From: SXXK01 sp046074645
Lineage (GTDB): Bacteria; Planctomycetota; Planctomycetia; Planctomycetales; Planctomycetaceae
Length of the DNA: 26,565 bases
Reading direction: 5' to 3'
Assembly (NCBI GenBank): GCA_046074645.1
Contig: JBJTOP010000393.1
Coordinates: 1-26,565 of the forward strand
Below are positions 1 through 7,382 of the stretch, in pieces (positions within the stretch are counted from its first letter, which is position 1; every line of letters starts with the position of its first letter). The notes under the pieces were generated by a model, which saw nothing but the letters and a program-made list of their open reading frames with translations, did no database searches and was not told the DNA's origin. The position numbers and the translations under genes were made by a program.

Positions 1-299
1 GTGTCGCGCGGGCACCTTTGGTGCGAAACATAGCCGGGGGCTTCCGCCCGACCGCTCAGCCGCATGGCGGCAGCCTGCGGGCAAAACGACCGCTGCAAAC
101 GCTTCACCAGCGCGCTCGCCAGCGTGGGCACCTTTGGTGCGAAACATAGCCGGGGGCTTCCGCCCGACCGCTCGCAAACTCAGCCGCATGGCGGCAGCCT
201 GCGGGCAAACGGCCGCTGCAAACGCTCCACCAGCGCGCTCGCCAGCGCGGGCACCTTTGGTGCGAAACACAGCCGGGGGCTTCCGCCCGACCGCTCGCA
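1..299. repeat. Tandem repeat array, period 116/123 bp (left flank)
   Basis: Three copies of a module containing GCACC-TTT-GGTGC (a short hairpin, at 12-24, 128-140 and 251-263) followed by a CCGGGGGCTTCCGCCCG segment. They are separated by two copies of a 29 bp segment at 57-85 and 181-209 that contains CCGCATGGCGG, itself a small hairpin. Spacing between copies is 116 then 123 bp; the difference is a 7 bp GCAAACT insert in the second unit. The array is cut at its left by the window edge. Its last copy stays identical to the previous one up to about base 299, two bases before the stop codon of the lptD-like gene. The 29 bp segment and the GCACC/GGTGC hairpin recur near the right end. Both strands are open in several frames, but nothing suggests real protein. 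Confidence 0.9.
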
Positions 300-300
300 T

Positions 301-3300
301 TTACTGCAGTCCCAGCAGCCACGCGAGGTTGGTGGGTGATGGCGGTCCGAAGCGGGGTTCGAGGGAGACGCCGACGCCGACGTTGTCTTTGCTGACGTCG
401 ATACCGAATCCGAAGTGCAGGATCCAGTCGAGTCCGACGCGGGACATGGTCAGTGAGGTTCCGCGAGCCTGACTTTCTGCGATATCATAGGCGACAGAGG
501 CGGTGGAGATCCATTTGGGGCTCATCTGGTAGCTGTAGCTGCCGACGAGTGTCTGGCTTTTGAGGAATCGGCCGGCGTTGACTTCGCGGAAGCCGGCATA
601 GAGGCTGCCGCGGAGACTGCGCTGGGTGAGGATTCCGACGCTCCATGTGCGGCCGGCATTATCGAAGATATCGAAGGAGGAATCGGTGAGGAGGCTGGTG
701 CGATCGCTGAAGTTCCAGCGATAGTGATTGTAGAAGAGCCCGAAGTCTTCACCGAAGTTATCGCGATCTGCCTGGGGGAAGAAGGTCAGGCCATAGTCCC
801 AGGTCATCCAGTCTCGAATGCGTGGGTTATCGGCGGGACCGGCTTTGGTTTGGAGTCGGTCGCGGAAGCTGATTCGGAGGGTTTGCAGGTTGTCGGCGAC
901 TTCGTGCCATGGAGCGCTGGTCCAGAGAGCAGCCCCGCTGCGGAGTGCGTAGTTGCGTGGATTGAACTGTGCGGGAATCGCACCCGGAAAGATTTGTGTG
1001 GGCAGTGTGTAGCGTGAGCGAAAGCGTTCCTGCGAGTTTTCGTCGATTTCATTGTACTGCGGAATGTCATTGAGGCTTCGGGACGAATCCGTCCACGCGT
1101 ATTCAAGCATGGCGTCGTGACGATGTGCGAGGCCATTGACACCGAGGGTGGCGCTGCGGATGAAGGGAAACAGTTTTGTGGCGGTCAGGCGAGCACGAAC
1201 GCCCGCATTGGCCATCCAGCGTTCCATGGATGCATCTGTGAATCCTTGTTCCCAATAGGCTGCTTCACCGCCGACGAAGGGTTCCAGAGTGATTGGCCCC
1301 ATGTTAACCGGCGCTGCCAGTTCGTGGCGGGTCATGGCAACGGTACCGGACGCGTTGGTGAGGTACGGGAGTCCTGCCGGAGTCATGGGATCCAGCGGAT
1401 CGGTGGGTGCCTGGAGTGGCTGCAGGTCTGCATAGCCGACGCTGGAGTGCTGATTCCAGTAAACGAGGCCACCGAAGAGTGGCTGCGAAAACGTGGACAG
1501 ATCAGCTTTCGGCAGCCACTGAGTATTGGCTTCGAAGCCACTGAGATCTCCGCGTCCCCAGAGCATTCCGGACCATGCGCCGAGATCCTTTCGGAGTCCC
1601 AGAACTGTTTCGACGTCTTTTTCGGAATCGAAGCGATTTTCGTGGTATTGTTCGAGATAATTGCGGTCGGAAAGGAAGCCAATTTCGCCGAAGAGCAGTC
1701 CGTCCGCAGGAAGTTCCTGGCGATGTCGCCAGACGGCTTCGCCGCGGTTGTTGCTTTCGGGATCCAGCCGTCTGCGATCGAGGCCAAGATTATCGCGAGC
1801 GTCGTCGTACTGATAATAGAGTGTCCCGCCACCCTGCCACGCGCCTGCTGAATTTTCGCCGCGATATTCCCCGCGAATCCCTGCACCCGGACCGCGACGA
1901 CTGCGGTAGTCCGCCAGCAGGTCCCAGCGCTGTCCGGGCTGACGCGGCAGTCCCAGCAGTTTTCGCAGATCCCACACCGTATTCACCTGCAGCCCAAAGA
2001 TGCGATCCTGGCTGAGTGTGACGCTGCGGATCGGTATTCCGGGATCTTCTGCCGGACCGCTCACCCTGGGAAGGTACAGGACCGGAGTATCACCGAGCAC
2101 GAGCTGGTTGTTGAGACTTGTGATCCATGTGGCGTTGCCGAACACCTGCTGACCGGAAAGCGGGTCGATGCCGGTAAACATCGACGGTCCCTGTTCCACG
2201 AAAACATCGCTGGCCCGCAGTCGATATCCCGGTTTCCCGTAGGGGCTGGTGGTGGCCCAGGCATTCTGCACGTGAAAGCGGTCGCGGCTGAGCTGTCGCA
2301 TGCGTTCTCCGCGAATGCGGAAGTCACCGCCAGTGGTTGGTACGAAGGCTCTGAGTTCCGCATTGAGCAGCAGTGCGCGATTGCCGGCTGCATCAAAGAA
2401 GCCATGCGTTGCGGTGATCGAATTCTGACCCTGACGGATGACGATGTTGCCTTCCAGATACACCTGAAATCGCGCATCAGCCGGCTGCACCACAGTGCTG
2501 CCTGCTTCGAGCGCATCGGATTCGCCACCCTGAGTCCAGATCACCACTCGATCGGCTGAAAGGTCAACGAGTCCCGGAGCCAGATCGGTTCCACCAACCG
2601 GGGCATCGAGGCCATCCACAAGCACGTTGACGCCACCGGTGACCACCGTGACGCGTTCTTCCGGGACGGTGTCCGGAGTCGTGGATGACTCCACACGGAG
2701 CGGAGTTCCGGAGCGCGGCCGAATCTGGACTCGCCGTGAACCCGCCGCAGGCCCGGGATTCGGGAGCGACTGTACGGGTGGTGAGAAAACGTCGTTCGGA
2801 GATTGCAGGCTGGCGGTTGTGGCTTCTCCACGGTCGCCCGGGTAAAGCCGTGCAAGTGCTCGTCTCAGCAGTGGATGGTCACTGGAACCGGACTCAGCCG
2901 AATCCTGAATCTCGAATTGAGGCGCGGCGGCGGATTCCAGCCGGAAGGCCATCGCACCCGCCGCACGCTGACCGGTTCTGGAAGTCAGTGTCAGGTCTTC
3001 GCCATACACCGCCGTGTCAAAACCCGATCCCGTGCGGGCGATGAAATACGCCATCCGAGAACCGGTGAAGGACAGGTCACCCTGAACGAGTGACACGCGG
3101 CCCACGACGAGGTGCACTTCCATCCCATCAAACCGCAGCACCTCCTCGTAAAGGCCTCGCACTGTGATCGCAGCGGCGGAGTCTTCGGTGTAGCTCTCTG
3201 CCGGCGACACCATGGCTGCCGCTTCCTGTCCGCGCGCGGACTCGTTCGGCAGCCCGGTAAGGACGGCAGACAGGAGCATCAGCACAGTGCAGGACATCCG

Positions 3301-3312
3301 AGGCGGACGCAT
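301..3312 (-). CDS. lptD: LptD/OstA-like outer-membrane LPS-assembly protein
   Basis: This 1003-residue protein starts with a signal peptide (about 1-29, ending near ARGQ-EAAA). Two OstA-like beta-rich periplasmic stretches follow at about 48-130 and 245-375; the second reads VYLEGNIVIRQGQNSITA, typical of the OstA/LptA fold. At 408-420 lies DTPVLYLPRVSGP, which matches the PVxYLP signature at the LptD periplasmic/barrel boundary. The remaining 580 or so residues are amphipathic strands rich in Tyr/Trp/Gly, as expected for the LptD barrel. In the family, LptD inserts lipopolysaccharide into the outer leaflet of the outer membrane together with LptE; no lptE is visible here. It is longer than the usual 750-850 residues because of a Pro/Ser-rich linker at about 140-220. 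The gene stands alone, with a promoter at 3425-3454. The C-terminus (LAWLLGLQ) lacks a terminal aromatic residue and lies beside the repeat array, so a trimmed end is possible. Confidence 0.8.
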   Translation of the reverse strand: MRPPRMSCTVLMLLSAVLTGLPNESARGQEAAAMVSPAESYTEDSAAAITVRGLYEEVLRFDGMEVHLVVGRVSLVQGDLSFTGSRMAYFIARTGSGFDTAVYGEDLTLTSRTGQRAAGAMAFRLESAAAPQFEIQDSAESGSSDHPLLRRALARLYPGDRGEATTASLQSPNDVFSPPVQSLPNPGPAAGSRRVQIRPRSGTPLRVESSTTPDTVPEERVTVVTGGVNVLVDGLDAPVGGTDLAPGLVDLSADRVVIWTQGGESDALEAGSTVVQPADARFQVYLEGNIVIRQGQNSITATHGFFDAAGNRALLLNAELRAFVPTTGGDFRIRGERMRQLSRDRFHVQNAWATTSPYGKPGYRLRASDVFVEQGPSMFTGIDPLSGQQVFGNATWITSLNNQLVLGDTPVLYLPRVSGPAEDPGIPIRSVTLSQDRIFGLQVNTVWDLRKLLGLPRQPGQRWDLLADYRSRRGPGAGIRGEYRGENSAGAWQGGGTLYYQYDDARDNLGLDRRRLDPESNNRGEAVWRHRQELPADGLLFGEIGFLSDRNYLEQYHENRFDSEKDVETVLGLRKDLGAWSGMLWGRGDLSGFEANTQWLPKADLSTFSQPLFGGLVYWNQHSSVGYADLQPLQAPTDPLDPMTPAGLPYLTNASGTVAMTRHELAAPVNMGPITLEPFVGGEAAYWEQGFTDASMERWMANAGVRARLTATKLFPFIRSATLGVNGLAHRHDAMLEYAWTDSSRSLNDIPQYNEIDENSQERFRSRYTLPTQIFPGAIPAQFNPRNYALRSGAALWTSAPWHEVADNLQTLRISFRDRLQTKAGPADNPRIRDWMTWDYGLTFFPQADRDNFGEDFGLFYNHYRWNFSDRTSLLTDSSFDIFDNAGRTWSVGILTQRSLRGSLYAGFREVNAGRFLKSQTLVGSYSYQMSPKWISTASVAYDIAESQARGTSLTMSRVGLDWILHFGFGIDVSKDNVGVGVSLEPRFGPPSPTNLAWLLGLQ

Positions 3313-3424
3313 TCACTCGCAGTCTGAGGAAATGGGGAATTCAGGCTGAACAGGAAGTTTCAATCGCGAGTTCGTTGGGGGGAAACAGACATTCAAAGTG
3401 GCCAGCAGGGGCTTGAAGCGGCAG

Positions 3425-3454
3425 ACTATAGGCCGGACAGCAAAAAGGGGTCAA
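3425..3454 (-). promoter_or_regulatory. Putative sigma70-type promoter of the lptD-like gene
   Basis: On the minus strand TTGACC (3449-3454) and TATAGT (3425-3430) are separated by 18 bp. Each differs from consensus at one position. Transcription would start near 3417 and give a leader of about 105 nt before the ATG at 3312. This is a sequence match only. Confidence 0.45.
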
Positions 3455-3516
3455 TATGGTGTCTCAGGGCTGGACAGAATCCGACGCTGATGGTTAACTG
3501 TCTGAATTGCCCACCT

Positions 3517-3541
3517 TTCCCCGTTCAGTCCCGCCGGGGAA
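3517..3541. other. Inverted repeat in the lptD / DUF1501 intergenic region
   Basis: TTCCCCG (3517-3523) and CGGGGAA (3535-3541) form a perfect 7 bp stem with an 11 nt loop, about 90 bp upstream of the chosen DUF1501 start. No T-tract follows, so it is not a canonical terminator; it may be an operator or leader hairpin. Apart from this and the promoter at 3425-3454, nothing else was recognised in 3313-3631. Confidence 0.3.
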
Positions 3542-3631
3542 CTACTGATCAAAGTCAAGACAGTGCGAAACCGCGGCTGTCCGGAGTTCAACTGCCGCTT
3601 TCGTATTTCCGCGTCTCTGAAGGGGATTGCC

Positions 3632-4990
3632 GTGACGGCTGTTCAAACACCGCTGTTGTCATCCATCATCAGCCGTCGCGGATTGCTGGACATTGGGCGA
3701 CTGGCGGTTGGTGGTGTGTCGCTTTCGCAGGTGATGGGTCTGCGTCGGGCGGCGGGGGCAGTGGCGGGGGCGGGGGTGCGACCGCAGAAGTCCGTCATTC
3801 TGTTGTGGATGGCGGGCGGTCCGTCGCACATCGATATGGTGGACATGAAACCGGAGGCATCTTCAGAGGTGCGAGGACCGTTTCAGCCGATTGCCACGTC
3901 CCTGCCGGGTCTTGAAGTCTGCGATCTGCTCCCGGGGCACGCTCGAGTTGCACGGCATCTGACGGTCATTCGATCGCTGACGCACACATGGAGCGTTCAC
4001 GATGATGCTCAGCATCTTGTGCAGACTGGCTACCCCCAGCTGAACGCTCGTCAGGCCGGCCAGCAGCATCCGTGTCAGGGTTCGGTGGTTTCGTGGAGTC
4101 GTGGCACAGGTGGATCCTCGGGGCTACCGGCCTATTTGTGTATTCCGGAAGACTATCGGACTCACGTGGGCTTCTACCAAACGGCGGCTTTCTTAAGTGC
4201 GCGACATAACGCGTTGAACGCCGGTGGTGATCCGGAGCTGGGCAATTATCGGCCACCGGCGTTTGAGTTGCCGGCAGGTGTGAGCCGCGGTCGGTTTGAA
4301 GATCGTCGGTCGCTGACCGCGGCGCTCGATCGCTTCCCTGCTCAGGCCGGTTTTCCTGCGGCACTTCAGGATGCTCTGGACGTCCAGCAGCAGGCGGCCG
4401 AGCTGGTGGCTGGCGAATCTGCCCGAGCGGCCTTTGATCTGTCGGGGGAATCGGCACAGTTGCGGGAGCGATACGGTCGGCATGCATGGGGTCGCTACAT
4501 GCTGATGGCTCGCCGGCTGATTGAAGCAGGAGCCGGATTCGTCACGGTGAATCTGTATGAAAAGGATGTGGACTGGTGGGACGACCATTACACGATAGAG
4601 AGCAATCTTCGGCGGCGGCTGCCGATCTTTGATCAGGCATTTGCGGCGTTGATCGAAGACCTGCAGGATCGAGGACTGCAGGAGGATGTGCTGGTAGTGG
4701 CCTGTGGTGAATTCGGCCGCACTCCGCGGATTGATTCGGGGGCCGGTCGCGGGCACTGGCCCCGCGCCATGCACGCAGTGCTCAGCGGTGGCGGTCTGCG
4801 TACCGGCCAGATTATTGGCAGCACCACTCGGGACGGCGGTGAACCGGCCAGCCGACCGCTCTCGCCAGGCGATCTTCTGGCCAGCATTTATCGTGTTGTG
4901 GGAGTGGATCCGGGGCTTGTCATTCCCGATCGTCAGCAACGGCCCGTGCCGGTACTTGCAGAAGGCGAGCCAATTCGAGAACTCTTCTAA
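3632..4990 (+). CDS. DUF1501 family protein (twin-arginine type N-terminus)
   Basis: This is a member of the DUF1501 family (related to the alkaline phosphatase/sulfatase fold), which is greatly expanded in planctomycetes and has no proven reaction. I chose the GTG at 3632 (452 residues) over the GTG at 3563 because AAGGGGA lies just upstream and the N-terminus then begins shortly before the SRRGLLDIG twin-arginine-like signal (Arg15-Arg16). Visible family motifs are GGPSHIDMVDMKP (62-74), GEFGRTP (359-365), then GRGHW and a GGG loop. The second Asp of the usual GRDHW is Gly here. The neighbouring lptD gene is divergent; no cytochrome/DUF1553 partner is adjacent, unlike the pair at 9.6-15.0 kb. 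The end overlaps the convergent YkgJ-type gene by 4 bp. Likely exported and folded before transport if the Tat signal is real. Confidence 0.88.
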   Translation: MTAVQTPLLSSIISRRGLLDIGRLAVGGVSLSQVMGLRRAAGAVAGAGVRPQKSVILLWMAGGPSHIDMVDMKPEASSEVRGPFQPIATSLPGLEVCDLLPGHARVARHLTVIRSLTHTWSVHDDAQHLVQTGYPQLNARQAGQQHPCQGSVVSWSRGTGGSSGLPAYLCIPEDYRTHVGFYQTAAFLSARHNALNAGGDPELGNYRPPAFELPAGVSRGRFEDRRSLTAALDRFPAQAGFPAALQDALDVQQQAAELVAGESARAAFDLSGESAQLRERYGRHAWGRYMLMARRLIEAGAGFVTVNLYEKDVDWWDDHYTIESNLRRRLPIFDQAFAALIEDLQDRGLQEDVLVVACGEFGRTPRIDSGAGRGHWPRAMHAVLSGGGLRTGQIIGSTTRDGGEPASRPLSPGDLLASIYRVVGVDPGLVIPDRQQRPVPVLAEGEPIRELF

Positions 4991-5283
4991 ATCCCGTCGT
5001 CGTCGCGCGACAGCCGGCAAAGCGGACTTCCCAGTTCAAAGTTGCGACAGGCCTGGGGGCGGTAGTCGTAGTGGCGGCAGAGGAGCGTGGCGGGATCAAA
5101 CCAGACGCACGGAAGCAGCTCAAACTGTTCGTCGCGGCGAATGCGTTCGCGGACAGGTTCAAGCATCCATGCAGGCACGTTCCAGAACGCTTCTTCACCC
5201 GGCTCGAATGGGGGCACCGGAGTGCGTCGGCAGCACGCGCCGCAGCCTTCACAGGAGAGAATTGGCGGGAGTGGCTTTGCCAT
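4987..5283 (-). CDS. YkgJ-type CxxCxxCC cysteine-cluster protein
   Basis: This short protein of 98 residues has the YkgJ/UPF0153 signature. The N-terminal CxxCxxCC (Cys11, 14, 17, 18) is followed by Cys59, Cys69 and then YDYRPQACRNFELG with Cys79, and finally Cys89. Members bind zinc or an iron-sulfur cluster, and their function is not established. The stop codon overlaps the stop of the convergent DUF1501 gene by 4 bp. The start is the ATG at 5283, 17 bp after the stop of the upstream Gfo/Idh-like gene on the same strand, so the two are probably cotranscribed. The C-terminus is short compared with many relatives, but all motif cysteines are present. Confidence 0.85.
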   Translation of the reverse strand: MAKPLPPILSCEGCGACCRRTPVPPFEPGEEAFWNVPAWMLEPVRERIRRDEQFELLPCVWFDPATLLCRHYDYRPQACRNFELGSPLCRLSRDDDGI

Positions 5284-5300
5284 ACAGCAGTTCCGTTGAA

Positions 5301-6422
5301 TCAGCGCCGTCCACGCGGCGGACCAGAACGGTCGCGGGCCAGCGGCAGGAGCGCCTGGGCTGCCAAATAAAGCACCACTGGCGCGATCCAGAGGATGCGG
5401 GCAACCTGCCAGAACCAGTCGGGCAGGTCAAGCAGCTGACCGGCGATCAGCAGTGCCACCGCACTGAACATCAGCCATGTGAGCACACCACAGCCCAGGG
5501 CCGTCATCTGGCTCTTGAACACACTGCGTTCAGTACCCGCGTCGAAGTGCACATCCACCGTGCGACGACGACGCAGCGATTTGCCGGCGGCTTCAGCCAG
5601 TTCAAGAGTCATCGAACAGGCATCAAGCCATGGCTGACACCGTGAACGGTCTTCGCAGAACCAGCGAATCCGCGGCAGCAGCGGAACGGAACCCGCCACT
5701 CCCAGCGAAAAGTCCCGCGTCTCACCAGTCGTCAGCACGGCACGCAGCGTCCCGCCGGAAAGATTGCCGGGACGCAGTGTGAGCGTTGCGGGGGGCAGAG
5801 GGAATTCAGCCTCCGGCTGCGTCCCCAGCGTGATCAAACGCGAAAGCAGAATTCCCCCCGGAGCTGCTGAATCGAGGCAGGTCACCTGGGAATAACGGAA
5901 ACCAGATGCCGAGAGCACATCAAGTCCCGTTCGTGTGGCGTACGCCAGACTCTCTGACGAATCACCGACAAAGTTCATCTCCAAAAGCAGCTGCCGAACA
6001 TCAGTGCGCGAAAGCCCAAGATCGAGGGCGGATGCAGAGAGATCCGCGATCAACCAGCGACCCGCCACGGGAACCACGGCCGCACGGCATTCATCAGCAA
6101 TCAGCTGCAGTTCGAAAACCAAAGCCGGTGAAGCATTCGTCAGCGGAAGCATCACCACCACATGACGCTCGGCCTGCACCGCGGCACGAGTCAGCCGGAG
6201 AATCTCTTCGGGGTCATCGAGCGAAAGAATCACGGTGTCAATGTTCGGCAGCAGCAACGCGTCCTCTACGGAATCCGTCTGTCGCAACGCTACGCGCCCC
6301 GCCGCCTGCTGCAGCAGAGGCCCCGAAATCGCACTCCCCACCAGCGCAGCATCCCCCGCCCCCTGCAACTCTTCCAGCAGAGGCCAAACAGAAACACTGG
6401 ATCCGATCAGAGCAAATCTCAT
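5301..6422 (-). CDS. Membrane-anchored Gfo/Idh/MocA-like protein, probably non-catalytic
   Basis: The first 120 residues or so follow the Gfo/Idh/MocA nucleotide-binding layout: an initial strand MRFALIGSS, a later strand DTVILSLDD (62-70), then the helix and strand AVQAERHVVVMLPLT (81-95). Two signature elements are degraded. The glycine-rich loop is GSSVSV rather than GxGxxG, and the usual EKP catalytic lysine motif is MLP. A middle beta domain follows, then a basic SLRRRRTVD segment (282-290) and two hydrophobic stretches (about 309-328 and 338-360), so the protein is likely anchored by its C-terminus with the Rossmann part in the cytoplasm. I chose the ATG at 6422 (373 residues); the longer open frame upstream runs through a 14 bp minisatellite and is implausible. 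The protein is probably cotranscribed with the YkgJ-type gene. A regulatory or ligand-sensing role is inference. Confidence 0.7.
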   Translation of the reverse strand: MRFALIGSSVSVWPLLEELQGAGDAALVGSAISGPLLQQAAGRVALRQTDSVEDALLLPNIDTVILSLDDPEEILRLTRAAVQAERHVVVMLPLTNASPALVFELQLIADECRAAVVPVAGRWLIADLSASALDLGLSRTDVRQLLLEMNFVGDSSESLAYATRTGLDVLSASGFRYSQVTCLDSAAPGGILLSRLITLGTQPEAEFPLPPATLTLRPGNLSGGTLRAVLTTGETRDFSLGVAGSVPLLPRIRWFCEDRSRCQPWLDACSMTLELAEAAGKSLRRRRTVDVHFDAGTERSVFKSQMTALGCGVLTWLMFSAVALLIAGQLLDLPDWFWQVARILWIAPVVLYLAAQALLPLARDRSGPPRGRR

Positions 6423-6511
6423 GAACTGTCCGGAAGGGGGAAGGCTGTGAGGATGAGAAACAAAGGAGCAGGAACGAGGAGCCAGGTGCGTGCGAGCCAC
6501 AGTCAGCCAGC

Positions 6512-6553
6512 GACCACAGACCACAAACAACAGACCACAAACAACAGACAAAC
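6512..6553. repeat. 14 bp minisatellite between two genes
   Basis: Two exact 14 bp units (GACCACAAACAACA, 6519-6532 and 6533-6546) are flanked by partial units at 6512-6518 and 6547-6553. They lie within the gap 6423-6556 between the DinB-fold gene and the Gfo/Idh-like gene. On the minus strand the tract is T/G-rich (TGTTTGTGGTC) and falls in the leader of the Gfo/Idh-like gene or the 3' end of the DinB message. Confidence 0.85.
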
Positions 6554-6556
6554 CCC

Positions 6557-7078
6557 TTACGCAGCACCGAGTCCTGTCATTCGTCTCCATGCGCTGAGTT
6601 GTCCGAGATGCATCATCATATGACCGCCGCAGTAGAAGGCGTGCATGGAACCGAGAGTGGGAAAGAGTTCAGCAAGTCGACCGGGGTTGGGATTGGGTTT
6701 TTGGAAGGCGTCATCCGCTGCGGCTCGGAGAGCGGCGCTGGCGGCCCGGTAGCCACTGAAGTAGACGTCGATAACAGCCTGCATGGGCGGGTAGAGTGTT
6801 CCAGTGGGGTCATCGGCACATTTGGCGTCTTTGGAAAACGCGGATTGAAAGGCTTCGGGCACAGCAGAAACGGGCTGTCCGAGGTCGCCGATGATTCGGG
6901 GAGCGTAAAGTGCGAGATGACCGAGAACGAAGGCGGGGTGGTTGGAATCGACTGACTGACCACCGGGGGCCGCGAAGCGGGCGAACTGATCCGCGGGAAT
7001 ATCCTTGAGCAGTCGTTCGGTATAGCCGAGGCAGAGATCGAGGGAGTCAGCGATGATGTTTCCGAGTGAACGTTCCAT
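6557..7078 (-). CDS. DinB-like four-helix metal-binding family protein
   Basis: The protein is 173 residues from the ATG at 7078, which has AGGA a few bases upstream (CAGGAACATCCCATG). DinB-fold features are visible: mostly helical composition, His54 in GHLALY, and an HxxxH pair (His153, His157) in GGHMMMHLGQ. These would form the three-histidine metal site of the family. Members include thiol-dependent transferases (bacillithiol, mycothiol) and many uncharacterised proteins, so a specific reaction cannot be assigned. The C-terminal LSAWRRMTGL is typical of the family. A longer frame reaching 7222 lacks similarity and was not used. The gene is divergent from the TerC gene and may share transcripts with the two genes downstream of it. 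Confidence 0.8.
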   Translation of the reverse strand: MERSLGNIIADSLDLCLGYTERLLKDIPADQFARFAAPGGQSVDSNHPAFVLGHLALYAPRIIGDLGQPVSAVPEAFQSAFSKDAKCADDPTGTLYPPMQAVIDVYFSGYRAASAALRAAADDAFQKPNPNPGRLAELFPTLGSMHAFYCGGHMMMHLGQLSAWRRMTGLGAA

Positions 7079-7382
7079 GGGATGTTCCTGATGGTGGGGG
7101 ACTGGCAAGGGCAACGTGGCCGGAGGCGGGAACGGAATTGCCCGTTCCGCGGGAATTCTAGTGGGGTTGCCGGAGAAATCCGCTGCGGCGGACGACGTGG
7201 GCAGGAAATTCCCGCGCGACACGACGCCTGTCGCGGGGCCCGTTTGCAGGTAAACCCGATGGGTACATTTTATTTCTCAATCGGTCCACAGCGGAATCGA
7301 CTGTTTTTTGAGTTTTTAGGGTTGTTTCAACACAACTGCAGGGAATCGGCGCCGTCGCGGTCCGGTTTTTCTGGCGGTCTGT
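7079..7382. other. Divergent intergenic region between DinB-fold and TerC genes
   Basis: This stretch has no gene. It contains a 7 bp perfect stem with a 7 nt loop (CGCGACA at 7215-7221, TGTCGCG at 7229-7235), followed by an AT-rich tract (about 7264-7330) that is likely to hold the TerC promoter, although no good -35/-10 pair could be picked. No yybP-ykoY-like manganese riboswitch, which sometimes precedes TerC/Alx genes elsewhere, could be recognised by eye. Confidence 0.4.

Noticed and set aside
1..299. CRISPR-like array
   Set aside because: Only three copies with period 116/123 bp and no unique spacers; the whole period is repeated.
64..472. Open frames within the left tandem repeat
   Set aside because: Products of the repeat composition; they overlap the lptD 3' end and repeat each other.
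1117..1851. Long plus-strand open frame (244 codons) antisense to the lptD-like gene
   Set aside because: It has no recognisable motif and lies fully inside a gene with clear family features; typical antisense shadow of GC-rich coding DNA.
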